Assembly (NCBI GenBank): GCA_947627445.1
Contig: CANQWA010000011.1
Coordinates: 1 to 64,000, forward strand
Direction of reading: 5' to 3'
Origin: an uncultured Ruminococcus sp.
GTDB taxonomy: Bacteria > Bacillota > Clostridia > Oscillospirales > Ruminococcaceae
DNA: 64,000 nucleotides
Shown here: positions 63,276 to 64,000 of the stretch, one piece after another
How positions within the stretch are numbered: position 1 is the stretch's first letter
Layout of the letters: the number at the start of each line of letters is the position of its first letter
Made by a program: the position numbers and the translations under genes
Notes under the pieces: generated by a model
What the model was told of the DNA's origin: nothing
What the model saw: the letters and a program-made list of their open reading frames with translations, nothing else
Database searches by the model: none

Positions 63276-63524
63276 CTATTGTTCCAGTACTTGTCTTAAT
63301 GCCTTTGCCAGCTGATCCGGACAGGAGGTTGTCCGGCTACCGCAATGAATATTTTCCAAACGATGGATCACTTCTTCCACCGGAAGTCCTTTTACAAGGG
63401 CGCTGATTCCCTGGGTATTGCCGTTACATCCGCCGATAAAGCGAACCTCGTTTACAATTCCATCTTCCACATCCAACTGAATCTGACGGGAACATACACC
63501 GTGGGGGGTATAAGCATATTTCAT
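63276..63524 (-). CDS. TSCPD-domain protein (TIGR03905 type)
   Basis: 82 residues from ATG 63524 (AAGGAG 10 bases upstream). The whole protein is the small domain also found at the C-terminus of vitamin-B12-dependent ribonucleotide reductases: THGVCS-like start YTPHGVCSRQIQLD, GGCNGNTQGI, and RTTSCPDQLAKAL with the eponymous T-S-C-P-D. Conserved cysteines suggest metal binding or thiol exchange. It is preceded by the R2 twin-hairpin leader. Confidence 0.85.
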   Translation of the reverse strand: MKYAYTPHGVCSRQIQLDVEDGIVNEVRFIGGCNGNTQGISALVKGLPVEEVIHRLENIHCGSRTTSCPDQLAKALRQVLEQ

Positions 63525-63557
63525 GGCTCTCAAACTCCTTTTCTATATTTTGATTTC

Positions 63558-63640
63558 ATTCTATCGTAAAATCCAAGATTTTATGATAGAATTGTCCGAT
63601 ATGCAGGGAGCAAATCGTAGATTTGCGGATCTGCAAGGAC
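63558..63640 (-). repeat. R2 repeat, copy B: twin-hairpin 5' leader
   Basis: On the minus strand hairpin 1 (63640-63594) repeats GTCC-TTGCAG … CTGCA … GGAC of copy A, and hairpin 2 (63592-63558) is ATTCTATCATAAAATC-TTG-GATTTTACGATAGAAT. Compared with copy A, one T-A pair has become C-G on both arms, which supports a conserved RNA stem. It ends 33 bases before the TSCPD start. Confidence 0.7.
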
Positions 63641-63673
63641 TTTCAAATAAAAATAAATAAATGCTTTGCATCT

Positions 63674-63702
63674 ATTCTATCATAAAATCGTGCGTTTGTC
63701 TA
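63674..63702 (-). promoter_or_regulatory. promoter of the R2-TSCPD transcript
   Basis: On the minus strand TAGACA (63702-63697), 17 bases, TAGAAT (63679-63674). The -10 surroundings (ATGATAGAATAGA) match those of copy A (ATGATATAATAGA). Confidence 0.55.
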
Positions 63703-63783
63703 CCCTATTATATGAATTTGCGCGAAATTTTTCTCGGTTTTATACGAATCTACAGTGTTTTTGCGTTTATCGTTATTGTAACA

Positions 63784-63812
63784 TTGACAAGATGGATTTA
63801 TTATAATAAAAT
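63784..63812 (+). promoter_or_regulatory. promoter of the right-edge folded RNA
   Basis: TTGACA (63784-63789), 17 bases, TAAAAT (63807-63812); start near 63819. Confidence 0.6.
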
Positions 63813-63818
63813 AACTTA

Positions 63819-64000
63819 ACGATCACCCATAGCCTATTGGCACACTCGCAAACCGTTCCACACAAGTCCGATTAGGCATTGTGGAGCATACCACAAACAG
63901 GCAATACTCTATTGGAACTGAATATCTAACCGCAAGCTCTCAGAAACGCTCTAAGAGCTTGTTCTTTTAGGCGGTTAGTTTTACAATCCGCAAGGATGAA
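63819..64000 (+). ncRNA. candidate structured RNA, HEARO/omega-RNA-like (runs to the window edge)
   Basis: No ORF, but dense pairing: GTTCCA (63855-63860) with TGGAAC (63913-63918) enclosing TTGTGG-AGCATA-CCACAA (63879-63896); then CTAACCGC (63926-63933) with GCGGTTAG (63971-63978) enclosing AAGCTCT (63934-63940) with AGAGCTT (63954-63960); finally ATCC-GCAA-GGAT (63986-63997) with a GNRA tetraloop. A promoter starts the RNA just before. Size and multi-helix shape recall the HEARO (omega) RNAs that precede iscB genes of IS200/IS605-type elements; the protein gene would begin right of the window. I cannot confirm the family from sequence alone; another large ncRNA is possible. Confidence 0.5.

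Noticed and set aside
1-64000. CRISPR arrays or classical anti-phage islands
   Set aside because: No regularly spaced direct repeats and no recognisable cas, restriction or toxin-antitoxin genes; the only candidate nuclease system is the RNA at the right edge.

Overview
The window looks like chromosome of a low-to-mid GC Gram-positive anaerobe of the Clostridia, most like Ruminococcus and relatives (Oscillospiraceae). Supporting traits are lysine/peptidoglycan synthesis by the DapL shortcut (dapF-dapL), GatCAB amidotransferase with an archaeal-type aspartyl-tRNA synthetase, AddAB instead of RecBCD, a PyrR-controlled pyr operon with the PyrK/PyrD (1B) dihydroorotate dehydrogenase, strong GGAGG ribosome sites and canonical TTGACA/TATAAT promoters. 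The family assignment is inference; no 16S gene is present.

Layout. 1-3030: a truncated secreted beta-lactamase-fold hydrolase, then a ferredoxin-like Fe-S protein divergent from a Crp/Fnr regulator, with a palindromic operator placed to activate one gene and repress the other. 3117-6360: a cell-wall operon (FHA protein, FtsW/RodA, class B PBP) behind a leader that can form a terminator-like hairpin. 6501-12306 (minus): a small (p)ppGpp synthetase and gatC-gatA-gatB, in which gatB is fused in frame to an aspartyl-tRNA synthetase. 12365-21090 (plus): dapF-dapL, an ACT/PFL pair, two flavoproteins, xerC and a secreted nuclease. 21107-31511 (minus): trmL, ruvX and the pyr operon pyrR-pyrC-pyrF-carA-carB-pyrK-pyrD, headed by a PyrR attenuator. 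31572-35161: one large hybrid sensor kinase. 35162-43680 (minus): rsmA, addA, addB and an Lrp regulator. 43846-58682 (minus): a coiled-coil protein, coaD, rsmD, uvrC, then an almost complete purine set (purD, stand-alone AICAR formyltransferase, PurO-type IMP cyclohydrolase, purN, purM, purF, a PurF paralogue, purC, purE), a membrane-anchored protein and a glycosyltransferase. 58729-64000: a Nudix hydrolase, a plus-strand group (zinc-ribbon membrane protein, DUF5685, DnaJ protein, PP2C phosphatase), tRNA-Gly(CCC), a TSCPD protein and a highly folded sequence at the right edge.

Most of the window is nucleotide and amino-acid housekeeping: PurF to IMP and carbamoyl phosphate to orotate/UMP (pyrB and pyrE are absent here), diaminopimelate for the wall, and an indirect Asn-tRNA route. 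The less ordinary items are the GatB-AspRS fusion (a possible one-chain transamidosome), the right-edge RNA whose fold resembles a HEARO/omega RNA of an IscB-type element with its protein gene beyond the edge, two dispersed repeat families (a ~165-bp MITE-like element and a twin-hairpin 5' leader with a compensatory base pair), an addB with no normal start codon, and a PurF paralogue lacking its catalytic cysteine.
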